A DNA stretch of 64,000 nt from Zeus faber (Eukaryota > Chordata > Actinopteri > Zeiformes > Zeidae). Below the pieces are notes generated by a model, which was not told the origin of the DNA, did no database searches, and was given only the letters and a program-made list of their open reading frames with translations. Position numbers and translations under genes: made by a program. Positions 1 to 9,077 of this stretch are shown piece after piece (the stretch's first letter is position 1; every line of letters starts with the position of its first letter). The DNA is taken from positions 1,860,001-1,924,000 of the forward strand of contig CAUIJY010000068.1 of NCBI GenBank assembly GCA_960531495.1, written 5' to 3'.

Positions 1-13
1 GTTGTAGGTCCTT

Positions 14-1390
14 CTAACATTTATTTTTCGAGTAATGATTATTTTTATCAACGTCTGCACATGTGGGAAAAAACGCATTTTCAGCCGATTTAAACGCCGA
101 AAAGGCGGATCGGTTAAACGCTTCAGTCATTACTCTGTGCGACAGTGTCAGACCGTTTAAATACTATGATAAACTAGTATGTGCTGCTAAAGTGTTGTCT
201 GTCAACGAGTTTTAGGCTCATATGAAATGTATTTTTCGAGTTATGAGTATTTTCAGAATTTTGGACGGTTTGCTGCCTTGCTGAATTAGAGAAACACCGA
301 ACCAATGTCTCTTTATAGGTGAATGATTCAGAATGCTGCAGTACACCATATAATTTTAATTAATATGAGGAACAATTATGTGCTTAAGTCTTTCTCAAAG
401 ACAGTTTAAATACAATGATAAACTAGTATGTGCTGCTAAAGTGTTGTTTGTCAACCAGTTTTAGGCCCATATAAAATGTATTTCTCGAGTTATGATCATT
501 TTCATCAAAGTCTTCACATGGGGGAAAAAACGCATTTTCAGCCGATTTAAACATCGATTTGGCGGAACGGTTAAACGCTTCAGTCATTACTCTATGTGAC
601 AGTGTCAGACAGTTTAAATACAATGATAAACTAGTATGTGCTGCTAAAGTGTTGTTTGTCAACCAGTTTTAGGCCCATATAAAATGTATTTTTCGAGTTA
701 TGATCATTTTCAGAACTTTGGATCGTTTGCTGTCAAGCTGAATTAGAGAAACACCGAACCATTGTCTCTTTGTAGGCGCATGATTCAGAATGCTGCAGTA
801 CACCATATAACTTTAATGAATATGAGGAACTATTATGTGCTTCTTAAGTCTTTCTCAAAGACAGTTTAAATACAATGATAAACTAGTATGTGCTGCTAAA
901 GTCTTGTTTGTCAACCAGTTTTAGGCCCATATAAAATGTATTTTTCGAGTTCTGATAATTTTCATCAAAGTCTACACATGTGGGAAAAAACGCATTTTCA
1001 GTCGATTTAAACGTCGAAAAGGCGAATCGGTTAAACGCTTAAGTCATTACTCCATGTGACAGTGTCAGACAGGTTAAATACAATGATGAACTAGTATGTG
1101 CTGCTAAAGTGTTGTTTGTCAATCAGTTTTAGGCCCATATAAAATGTATTTTTCGAGTTATGATCATTTTCAGAAATTTGGACGATTTGCTGTCTAGCTG
1201 AATTTGAGAAACACCGAACCATTGCCTCTTTGTAGGTGCATGATTTAGAATGCTGCAGTACACCATATAACTTTAATTAATATGAGGAACAATTATGTGC
1301 TTCTTAAGTCTTTCGCAAAGACAGTTTAAATACAATGATAAACTAGTATGTGCTGCTAAAGTGTTGTTTGTCAACCAGTTTTAGGCCCAT
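14..1390 (+). repeat. Three A'-B' dimers of about 460 bp
   Basis: A' (208 bp) alternates strictly with composite B' (249-252 bp) three times: 14-221/222-470, 471-678/679-930 and 931-1138/1139-1390. This is the only part of the window with simple dimeric alternation. The first monomer is the most diverged, for example TTATTTTTCGAGTAATGATT in its head and AACGCCGAAAAGG in its middle. Two A' subtypes coexist: one with AACGTCGAAAAGGCGGATCGG-like sequence and one with ATCGATTTGGCGGAACGG (471-678). Confidence 0.88.
222..470 (+). repeat. Composite B' monomer (B body plus A tail), first of six
   Basis: The unit begins as a B monomer (shared head, then GGACGGTTTGCTG, GAATGCTGCAGTACA, AATTAATATGAGGAAC) and runs to CTTTCTCAAA. 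It then continues as GACAGTTTAAATACAATG, which is A sequence from A position 138 to the A end (71 bp). The same fusion occurs at 679-930, 1139-1390, 1999-2251, 2458-2709 and 3532-3783 (252-253 bp each). No core B monomer has it. The join lies where B reads CTCAAAGACAG and A reads GTCAGACAG, so a short shared GACAG or CAG may have mediated it. Whether the fusion is ancestral or derived is not decided by this window. Confidence 0.85.
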
Positions 1391-1802
1391 ATAAAATGTA
1401 TTTTTCGAGTTATGATAATTTTCATCAAAGTCTACACATGTGGGAAAAAACGCATTTTCAGCCGATTTAAACGTCGAAAAGGCGGATCGGTTAAACGCTT
1501 CAGCCATTACTCTGTGACAGTGTCAGACAGTTTAAATACAATGATAAACTAGTATGTGCTACTAAAGTCTTGTCTGTCAACCAGTTTTAGGCCCATATAA
1601 AATGTATTTTTCAAGTTCTGATAATTTTCATCAAAGTCTACACGGTGGAAAAAACGCATTTTCAGCCGATTTTAACGTCGATTTGGCGGAACGGTTAAAC
1701 GCTTCAGTCATTACTCTATGTGACAGTGTCAGACAGTTTAAATACAATGATAAACTAGTATGTGCTGCTAAAGTGTTGTTTGTCAACCAGTTTTAGGCCC
1801 AT
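1391..1802 (+). repeat. Tandem A' pair, 206 bp each
   Basis: Two A' monomers follow each other at 1391-1596 and 1597-1802. Each is 2 bp shorter than the standard. The first lacks 2 bp in the CTCTGTGTGACAG region (it reads CTCTGTGACAG). The second lacks 2 bp near CTACACGTGG, where others have CTACACATGTGG, and has the AACGTCGATTTGGCGG subtype middle. A plus-strand frame of 64 codons at 1602-1796 lies wholly inside the second monomer and is a by-product. Confidence 0.85.
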
Positions 1803-1998
1803 ATAAAATGTATTTTTCGAGTTATGATCATTTTCAGAACTTTGGACGATTTGCTGTCTAGCTGAATTAGAGAAACACCGAACCATTGTCTCTTTGTAGG
1901 TGCATGATTCAGAATACTGCAGTACAGCATAGAAATTTAATTAATATGATGAACTATTATGTGCTTCTTAAGTGTTTCTCACAGAGTTCTAGGCCCAT
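1803..1998 (+). repeat. Core-length (196 bp) B monomer inside the edge zone
   Basis: This unit lacks the A-derived tail of the other edge B' units. It ends with TTTCTCACAGAGTTCTAGGCC, close to the core B tail TTTCTCACAGATTTCTAGGCC. The next unit (1999-2251) begins with the core-like head CTAACATGTATTTGTGGAG but ends in the composite form. So a core-type B-B junction is embedded in edge sequence, either as an ancestral form from which the core grew or as a later conversion from the core. Confidence 0.8.
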
Positions 1999-2709
1999 CT
2001 AACATGTATTTGTGGAGTTATGATCATTTTCAGAACTTTGGACGATTTACTGTCTAGCTGAATTAGAGAAACACCGAACCATTGTCTCTTTGTAGGTGAA
2101 TGATTCAGAATGCTGCAGTACACCATATAACTTTAATTAATATGAGAAACAATTATTTTGCTTCTTAAGTCTTTCTCAAAGACAGTTTAAATACAATGAT
2201 GAACTAGTATGTGCTGCTAAAGTCTTGTTTGTCAACCAGTTTTAGGCCCATATAAAATGTATTTTTCGAGTTATGATAATTTTCATCAAAGTCTACACAT
2301 GTGGGAAAAAACGCATTTTCAGCCGATTTAAACGTCGAAAAGGCGGATCGGTTAAACGCTTCAGCCATTACTATGTGACAGTGTCAGACAGTTTAAATAC
2401 AATGATAAACTAGTATGTGCTGCTAAAGTGTTGTTTTTCAAACAGTTTTAGGCCCATTTAAAATGTATTTTTCGAGTTATGATCATGTTCAGAACTTTGG
2501 ACGATTTGCTGTCTAGCTGAATTAGAGAAACACCGAACAATTGTCTCTTTGTAGGTGCATGATTTTGAATGCTGCAATACACCATATAACTTTAATTAAT
2601 ATGAGGAACAATTATGTGCTTCTTAAGTCTTTCGCAAAGACAGTTTAAATACAATGATAAACTAGTATGTGCTGCTAAAGTGTTGTTTGTCAACCAGTTT
2701 TAGGCCCAT
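1999..2709 (+). repeat. Edge monomers B', A', B'
   Basis: Composite B' 1999-2251 (253 bp), A' 2252-2457 (206 bp, short at CTATGTGACAG) and composite B' 2458-2709 (252 bp). The last carries ATGCTGCAATACACC where other units read ATGCTGCAGTACACC, which removes the CTGCAG site. Confidence 0.82.
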
Positions 2710-3531
2710 ATAAAATGTATTTTTCGAGTTATGATAATTTTCATCAAAGTCTACACGTGGGAAAAAACGCATTTTCAGCCGATTTAAACGTCGAAAAGGC
2801 GGATCGGTTAAACGCTTCAGCCATTACTCTGTGACAGTGTCAGACAGTTTAAATACAATGATCAACTAGTATGTGCTGCTTAAGTGTTGTTTGTCAACCA
2901 GTTTTAGGCCCATATAAAATGTATTTTTCGAGTTCTGATAATTTTCATCAAAGTCTACAGATGTGGGAAAAAATGCATTTTAAGCCGATTTTAACGTCGA
3001 TTTGGTGGAACGGTTAAACGCTTCAGTCATTACTCTATGTGACAGTGTCAGTCAGTTTAAATACAATGATGAACTAGTATGTGCTGCTAAAGTCTTGTTT
3101 GTCAACCAGTTTTAGGCCCATATAAAATGTATTTTTCGAGTTCAGATAATTTTCATCAAAGTCTACACGTGGGAAAAAACGCATTTTCAGTCGATTTAAA
3201 CGTCGATTTGGCGGAACGGTTAAACACTTCAGTCATTACTCTATGTGACAGTGTCAGTCAGTTTAAATACAATGATAAACTAGTATCTGCTGCTAAAGTC
3301 TTGTTTGTCAACCAGTTTTAGGCCCAAATAAAATGTATTTTTCGAGTTCTGATAATTTTCATCAAAGTCTACACGTGAGAAAAAACGCATTTTCAGCCGA
3401 TTTAAACGTCGAAAAGGCGAATCGGTTGAACGCTTCAGTCATTACTATGTGACAGTGTCAGAAAGTGTAAATACAATGATAAACTAGTATGTGCTGCTAA
3501 TGTGTTGTTTGCCAACCAGTTTTAGGCCCAT
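2710..3531 (+). repeat. Run of four A' monomers
   Basis: A' monomers at 2710-2913 (204 bp), 2914-3121 (208), 3122-3327 (206) and 3328-3531 (204). The shortened ones have CTACACGTGGG or CTACACGTGAG in place of CTACACATGTGGG and/or a 2-bp loss before GACAGTGTCAG. The middle two carry the GTCGATTTGG subtype. This is the longest A run in the edge zone. Confidence 0.85.
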
Positions 3532-3783
3532 ATAAAATGTATTTTTCGAGTTATGATCATTTTCCGAACTTTGGATCGTTTGCTGTCTAGCTGAATTAGA
3601 GAAACACCGAACCATTGTCTCTTTGTAGGCGCATGATTTAGAATGCTGCAGTACACCATATAACTTTAATGAATATGAGGAACTATTATGTGCTTCTTAA
3701 GTCTTTCTCAAAGACAGTTTAAATACAATGATAAACTAGTATGTGCTGCTAAAGTCTTGTTTGTCAACCAGTTTTAGGCCCAT
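3532..3783 (+). repeat. Last composite B' before the core
   Basis: A 252-bp B' with the 71-bp A-derived tail. It has AACTTTGGATCG where the core reads AACATTGGACGG, and CTTTGTAGGCGCATG. The same GGATCG and GGCGCATG variants occur in the B' at 679-930, so those two edge units are closer relatives of each other than of their neighbours. Confidence 0.83.
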
Positions 3784-3991
3784 ATAAAATGTATTTTTCG
3801 AGTTATGATCATTTTCATCATTATGTGTACATGTGGGAAAAAACGCATTTTCAGCCGATTTAAACGTCGAAAAGGGGAATTGCTTAAACGCTTCAGTCAT
3901 TACTCTGTGTGACAGTGTCAGACAGTTTAAATACAATGGTGAACTAGTATATGCTGCTAAAGTGTAGTTTGTCAACCAGTTTTAGGCCCAT
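3784..3991 (+). repeat. Edge-to-core junction monomer (chimeric A)
   Basis: The head is edge type (ATAAAATGTATTTTTCGAG). From about 3,820 onward the monomer is core type (TCATTATGTGTACATGTGGG, AAAAGGGGAATTGC, GGTGAACTAGTATATG). The switch lies in the stretch GATCATTTTCATCA that both families share. From here to base 64000 every monomer is core type. Confidence 0.85.
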
Positions 3992-4199
3992 CTAACATGT
4001 ATTTGTCGAGTTATGATCATTTTCATCATTATGTGTACATGTGGGAAAAAACGCATTTTCAGCCGATTTAAACGTCGAAAAGGGGAATTGCTTAAACGCT
4101 TCAGTCATTACTCTGTGTGACAGTGTCAGACAGTTTAAATACAATGGTGAACTAGTATATGCTGCTAAAGCGTTGTTTGTCAAACAGTTTTAGGCCCAT
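3992..4199 (+). repeat. Reference core A monomer (208 bp)
   Basis: Monomer landmarks in order: head CTAACATGTATTTGTCGAG with GATCATTTTCATCA; GTACATGTGGG followed by an A6 tract and CGCATTTTCAGCCG; TTTAAACGTCGAAAAGGGG; AACGCTTCAGTCATTACTC; the dyad around TGACAGTGTCA; GACAGTTTAAATACAATGG; GAACTAGTATATGCTGC; tail GTTTTAGGCCCAT. By hand count this copy has 77 G+C of 208 (37%) and 7 CpG against about 7.0 expected. This copy is the 'last A' subtype, with AAAGCGTTGTTTGTCAAAC at its end, as in most A monomers that precede a B. Other A subtypes have AAAGTGTTG or AAAGTGTAG there. Confidence 0.95.
4113..4133. other. Imperfect 21-bp dyad inside the A monomer (typical copy)
   Basis: TGACA-G-TGTCA is a perfect inverted repeat. 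Extended to 21 bp it has 9 of 10 arm positions paired, centred on the G at 4123 (monomer positions 122-142). It recurs in every standard A monomer. Variants weaken it: copies reading CTTTGATACAGTGTCAG (such as the A monomers at 8466 and 10293) and copies with GACAGTGACAG. It could be a protein-binding dyad or a small hairpin. No function is known to me. Confidence 0.6.
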
Positions 4200-4395
4200 A
4201 CAACATGTATTTGTCGAGGTATGAGCATTTTCAGAACATTGGACGGTTTGCTGTCTAGCTGAATTAGAGAAACACCGAACCATTGTCTCTTCAGAGGTGA
4301 ATGATTCAGAATGCTGCAGTACAGCATTGAAATTTAATTAATATGATGAACTATTATGTGCTTCCTAAGTTTTTCTCTCAGATTTCTATGCCCAT
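4200..4395 (+). repeat. Reference core B1 monomer (196 bp, first B of a pair)
   Basis: Head ACAACATGTATTTGTCGAGG with TATGAGCATTTTCAGAAC, then ATTGGACGGTTTGCTGTC, AGCTGAATTAGAGAAACACC, GAACCATTGTCTCTTCAGAGG, GAATGCTGCAGTACAGCAT, AATTTAATTAATATGATGAAC, and tail TCTCAGATTTCTATGCCCAT. The B1 subtype nearly always follows a 'last A'. The first 35 bp or so and the last 55 bp or so are recognisably related to A. The middle is not clearly alignable to A by eye. Confidence 0.93.
4311..4327. other. Short hairpin-forming motif inside the B monomer (typical copy)
   Basis: ATGCTG and CAGCAT form a 6-bp stem around a CAGTA loop, and the motif contains a CTGCAG site. It recurs in most B monomers. Copies reading GCTGCAGGACAGCAT (for example in the B starting at 5008) keep the stem and change the loop. 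Edge B' units read CTGCAGTACACCAT, which breaks one stem pair. Confidence 0.5.
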
Positions 4396-4591
4396 CTAAC
4401 ATGTATTTCTGGAGTTATTATCATTTTCAGAACTTGTGACGGTTTGCTGTCTAGCTGAATTAGAGAAACACCGAACCATTGTCTCTTCAGAGGTGAATGA
4501 TTCAGAATGCTGCAGTACAGCATAGAAATTTAATTAATATGATGAACTATTATGTGCTTCTTAAGTGTTTCTCACAGATTTCTAGGCCCAT
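4396..4591 (+). repeat. Reference core B2 monomer (196 bp, second B of a pair)
   Basis: Differs from B1 mainly in the head (CTAACATGTATTTCTGGAG, then AGAACTTGTGACGG) and often in the tail (CTTCTTAAGTGTTTCTCACAG with TTTCTAGGCCCAT). Apart from its CTGG, the B2 head matches the A head almost base for base up to GATCATTTTCA, after which the two diverge. In the right half of the core, B2-type units also occur as single B directly after A (36827, 40903, 44572, 45392, 47830, 53727, 57581). Confidence 0.92.
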
Positions 4592-5607
4592 CTAACATGT
4601 ATTTGTGGAGTTATGATCATTTTCATCATTGTGTGCACATGTGGGAAAAAACGCATTTTCAGCCGATTTAAACGTCGAAAAGGGGAATTGGTTAAACGCT
4701 TTAGTCATTACTCTGTGTGACAGTGTCAGACAGTTTAAATACAATGGTGAACTAGTATATGCTGCTAAAGTGTAGTTTGTCAACCAGTTTTAGGCCCATC
4801 TAACATGTATTTGTCGAGTTATGATCATTTTCATCATTATGTGTACATGTGGGAAAAAACGCATTTTCAGCCGATTTAAACGTCGAAAAGGGGAATTGCT
4901 TAAACGCTTCAGTCATTACTCTGTGTGACAGTGTCAGACAGTTTAAATACAATGGTGAACTAGTATATGCTGCTAAAGCGTTGTTTGTCAAACAGTTTTA
5001 GGCCCATACAACATGTATTTGTCGAGGTATGAGCATTTTCAGAACATTGGACGGTTTGCTGTCTAGCTGAATTAGAGAAACACCGAACCATTGTCTCTTC
5101 AGAGGTGAATGATTCAGAATGCTGCAGGACAGCATAGAAATTTTATTAATATGATGAACTATTATGTGCTTCCTAAGTTTTTCTCTCAGATTTCTATGCC
5201 CATCTAACATGTATTTCTGGAGTTATGATCATTTTCAGAACTTGTGACGGTTTGCTGTCCAGCTGAATTAGAGAAACACCGAACCATTGTCTCTTCAGAG
5301 GTGAATGATTCAGAATGCTGCAGTACAGCATAGAAATTTTATTAATATGATGAACTATTATGTGCTTCCTAAGTTTTTCTCTCAGATTTCTATGCCCATC
5401 TAACATGTATTTGCGGAGTTAGGATCATTTTCATCATAGTGTGCACATGTGGGAAAAAACGCATTTTCAGCCGATTTAAACGTCGAAAAGGGGAATTGGT
5501 TAAACGCTTCAGTCATTACTCTGTGTGACAGTGACAGACAGTTTAAATACAATGGTGAACTAGTATATGCTGCTAAAGTGTTGTTTGTCAACCAGTTTTA
5601 GGCCCAT

Positions 5608-5815
5608 ACAACATGTATTTGTTGAGGTATGATCATTTTCATCATTATGTGTACATGTGGGAAAAAACGCATTTTCAGCCGATTTAAACGTCGAAAAGGG
5701 GAATTGCTTAAACGCTTCAGTCATTACTCTGTGTGACAGTGTCAGACAGTTTAAATACAATGGTGAACTAGTATATGCTGCTAAAGCGTTGTTTGTCAAA
5801 CAGTTTTAGGCCCAT
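5608..5815 (+). repeat. Chimeric A monomer with a B1 head
   Basis: The unit starts with the B1-type head (ACAACATGTATTTG, GAGGTATGATC) and switches to A sequence at CATTTTCATCATTATG. The join falls within the CATTTTCA shared by A and B. The same structure occurs at 36411 and 40487. Such units are expected from unequal exchange or conversion in the shared head. Confidence 0.75.
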
Positions 5816-6818
5816 ACAACATGTATTTGTCGAGGTATGAGCATTTTCAGAACATTGGACGGTTTGCTGTCTAGCTGAATTAGAGAAACACCGAACCATT
5901 GTCTCTTCAGAGGTGAATGATTCAGAATGCTGCAGTACAGCATTGAAATTTAATTAATATGATGAACTATTATGTGCTTCCTTAGTTTTTCTCTCAGATT
6001 TCTATGCCCATCTAACATGTATTTCTGGAGTTATTATCATTTTCAGAACTTGTGACGGTTTGCTGTCTAGCTGAATTAGAGAAACACCGAACCATTGTCT
6101 CTTCAGAGGTGAATGATTCAGAATGCTGCAGTACTTCATAGAAATTTAATTAATATGATGAACTATTATGTGCTTCTTAAGTGTTTCTCAAGATTTCTAG
6201 GCCCATCTAACATGTATTTGTGGAGTTATGATCATTTTCATCATTGTGTGCACATGTGGGAAAAAACGCATTTTCAGCCGATTTAAACGTCGAAAAGGGG
6301 AATTGGTTAAACGCTTTAGTCATTACTCTGTGTGACAGTGTCAGACAGTTTAAATACAATGGTGAACTAGTATATGCTGCTAAAGTGTAGTTTGTCAACC
6401 AGTTTTAGGCCCATCTAACATGTATTTGTCGAGTTATGATCATTTTCATCATTATGTGTACATGTGGGAAAAAACGCATTTTCAGCCGATTTAAACGTCG
6501 AAAAGGGGAATTGCTTAAACGCTTCAGTCATTACTCTGTGTGACAGTGTCAGACAGTTTAAATACAATGGTGAACTAGTATATGCTGCTAAATCGTTGTT
6601 TGTCAAACAGTTTTAGGCCCATACAACATGTATTTGTCGAGGTATGAGCATTTTCAGAACATTGGACGGTTTGCTGTCTAGCTGAATTAGAGAAAAACCG
6701 AACCATTGTCTCTTCAGAGGTGAATGATTCAGAATGCTGCAGTACAGCATAGAAATTTTATTAATATGATGAACTATTATGTGCTTCCTAAGTTTTTCTC
6801 TCAGATTTCTATGCCCAT

Positions 6819-9077
6819 CTAACATGTATTTGTGGAGTTAGGATCATTTTCATCATAGTGTGCACATGTGGGAAATACGCATTTTCAGCCGATTTAAACG
6901 TCGAAAAGGGGAATTGATTAAATGCTTCAGTCATTACTCTGTGTGACAGTGTCAGACAGTTTAAATACAATGGTGAACTAGTATATGCTGCTAAAGTGTT
7001 GTTTGTCAAACAGTTTTAGGCCCATCTAACATGTATTTGTCGAGTTATGGTCATTTTCATCATTATGTGCACATGTGGGAAAAAACGCATTTTCAGCCGA
7101 TTTAAACGTCGAAAAGGGGAATTGCTTAAACGCTTCAGTCATTACTCTGTGTGACAGTGTCAGACAGTTTAAATACAATGGTGAACTAGTATATGCTGCT
7201 AAAGTGTTGTTTGTCAATCAGTTTTAGGCCCATCTAACATGTATTTGTGGAGTTAGGATCATTTTCATCATAGTGTGCACATGTGGGAAAAAACGCATTT
7301 TCAGCCGATTTAAACGTCGAAAAGGGGAATTGATTAAACGCTTCAGTCATTACTCTGTGTGACAGTGTCAGACAGTTTAAATACAATGGTGAACTAGTAT
7401 ATGCTGCTAAAGTGTTGTTTGTCAACCAGTTTTAGGCCCATCTAACATGTATTTGTCGAGTTATGATCATTTTCATCATTATGTGTACATGTGGGAAAAA
7501 ACGCATTTTCAGCCGATTTAAACGTCGAAAAGGGGAATTGCTTAAACGCTTCAGTCATTACTCTGTGTGACAGTGTCAGACAGTTTAAATACAATGGTGA
7601 ACTAGTATATGCTGCTAAAGCGTTGTTTGTCAAACAGTTTTAGGCCCATACAACATGTATTTGTCGAGGTATGAGCATTTTCAGAACATTGGACGGTTTG
7701 CTGTCTAGCTGAATTAGAGAAACACCGAACCATTGTCTCTTCAGAGGTGAATGATTCAGAATGCTGCAGGACAGCATAGAAATTTTATTAATATGATGAA
7801 CATTGTGAACATTATGTGCTTCCTAAGTTTTTCTCTCAGATTTCTATGCCCATCTAACATGTATTTCTGGAGTTATGATCATTTTCAGAACTTGTGACGG
7901 TTTGCTGTCTAGCTGAATTAGAGAAACACCGAACCATTGTCTCTTCAGAGGTGAATGATTCAGAATGCTGCAGTACAGCATAGAAATTTAATTAATATGA
8001 TGAACTATTATGTGCTTCCTAAGTTTTTCTCTCAGATTTCTATGCCCATCTAACATGTATTTGTGGAGTTAGGATCATTTTCATCATAGTGTGCACATGT
8101 GGGAAAAAACGCATTTTCAGCCGATTTAAACGTCGAAAAGGGGAATTGGTTAAACGCTTCAGTCATTACTCTGTGTGACAGTGACAGACAGTTTAAATAC
8201 AATGGTGAACTAGTATATGCTGCTAAAGTGTTGTTTGTCAACCAGTTTTAGGCCCATCTAACATGTATTTGTCGAGTTATGATCATTTTCATCATTATGT
8301 GTACATGTGGGAAAAAACGCATTTTCAGCCGATTTAAACGTCGAAAAGGGGAATTGCTTAAACGCTTCAGTCATTACTCTGTGTGACAGTGTCAGACAGT
8401 TTAAATACAATGGTGAACTAGTATATGCTGCTAAAGCGTTGTTTGTCAAACAGTTTTAGGCCCATACAACATGTATTTGTCGAGTTATGATCATTTTCAT
8501 CATTATGTGCACATGTGGGAAAAAACGCATTTTCAGCCGATTTAAACGTCGAAAAGGGGAATTGCTTAAACGCTTCAGTCATTACTCTTTGATACAGTGT
8601 CAGACAGTTTAAATACAATGGTGAACTAGTATATGCTGCTAAAGTGTTGTTTGTCAAACAGTTTTAGGCCCATGTAAAATGTATTTGTCGAGTTATGATC
8701 ATTTTCATCATTGTGTGCACATGTGGGAAAAAACGCATTTTCAGCCGATTTAAACGTCGAAAAGGGGAATTGCTTAAACGCTTCAGTCATTACTCTGTGT
8801 GACAGTGTCAGACAGTTAAAATACAATGGTGAACTAGTATATGCTGCTAAAGTGTTGTTTGTCAAACAGTTTTAGGCCCATACAACATGTATTTGTCGAG
8901 GTATGAGCATTTTCAGAACATTGGACGGTTTGCTGTCTAGCTGAATTAGAGAAACACCGAACCATTGTCTCTTCAGAGGTGAATGATTCAGAATGCTGCA
9001 GTACAGCATAGAAATTTAATTAATATGATGAACTATTATGTGCTTCCTAAGTTTTTCTCTCAGATTTCTATGCCCAT
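6819..9077 (+). repeat. Core blocks AAAABB, AAAAB
   Basis: Monomer starts: A 6819 (207 bp, GGGAAATACGC), 7026, 7234, 7442; B 7650 (204 bp), 7854; A 8050, 8258, 8466, 8674; B 8882. The B at 7650 is 8 bp longer than usual because GAACATT is partly duplicated (GATGAACATTGTGAACATTATG). It is the only long B in the core. Confidence 0.88.

Larger units (their letters stand above)
1..3783 (+). repeat. Diverged edge zone of the array (A' and B' monomers)
   Basis: Monomers here differ from the core at many shared sites. They have TTTTTCGAG for core TTTGTCGAG, TCAAAGTCTACAC for TCATTATGTGTAC, AAAGGCGGATCGG for AAAGGGGAATTGC, GATAAACTAGTATGTG for GGTGAACTAGTATATG, and (in B) TCTTTGTAGGTGCATG for TCTTCAGAGGTGAATG. 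They also differ more from one another than core monomers do. Order with starts: A' 14, B' 222, A' 471, B' 679, A' 931, B' 1139, A' 1391, A' 1597, B' 1803, B' 1999, A' 2252, B' 2458, A' 2710, A' 2914, A' 3122, A' 3328, B' 3532. Bases 1-13 are the tail of an earlier monomer. A diverged flank beside a homogenised core is the usual pattern at a satellite edge, so the array border may lie to the left. Confidence 0.9.
3784..6818 (+). repeat. Core blocks AABB, AABB, AABB, AAB
   Basis: Monomer starts: A 3784, 3992; B 4200, 4396; A 4592, 4800; B 5008, 5204; A 5400, 5608; B 5816, 6012 (195 bp); A 6207, 6415; B 6623. The 808-bp AABB tetramer is the local unit. Segment 3992-5007 reappears at 5608-6622 (offset 1,616, then 1,615). 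Both copies share the rare B2 head GGAGTTATTATC and the A tail AAAGTGTAGTTTG. The B at 5204 has a B2 head but a B1-type body and tail (AAATTTTATTAATATG, CTTCCTAAG). Confidence 0.88.

Noticed and set aside
3992-4183. Minus-strand 63-79 codon frames, one in nearly every A monomer, apparently conserved
   Set aside because: Conservation only reflects repeat homogenisation. The frames start at TTG (complement of CAA, here at 4181-4183), not ATG. The 208-bp period breaks frame at each monomer. Differences among copies are often amino-acid changing, frame-disrupting indels are common, and no known domain is seen.
3992-4199. CENP-B box in the A monomer
   Set aside because: I compared TTCG- and CGGG-containing stretches on both strands with the pattern NTTCGNNNNANNCGGGN and found no match to the essential positions.
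4200-4395. Hammerhead ribozyme in the B monomer (CTGAATTAGAGAAAC looks partly like the core)
   Set aside because: The conserved CTGANGA is absent (CTGAATT instead), no stem II of the right form follows, and I saw no CTGANGA on the other strand.
4200-4395. tRNA- or SINE-like B box on the minus strand (GGTTCGGTG)
   Set aside because: Only the first half matches the B-box consensus, there is no A box at suitable spacing, and there is no poly-A tail or target-site duplication.
5008-5210. Minus-strand 70-codon frames in B monomers that begin with ATG
   Set aside because: They span a monomer junction, recur only where B1-like tails and bodies meet, and have no recognisable domain. They track block copying rather than coding constraint.
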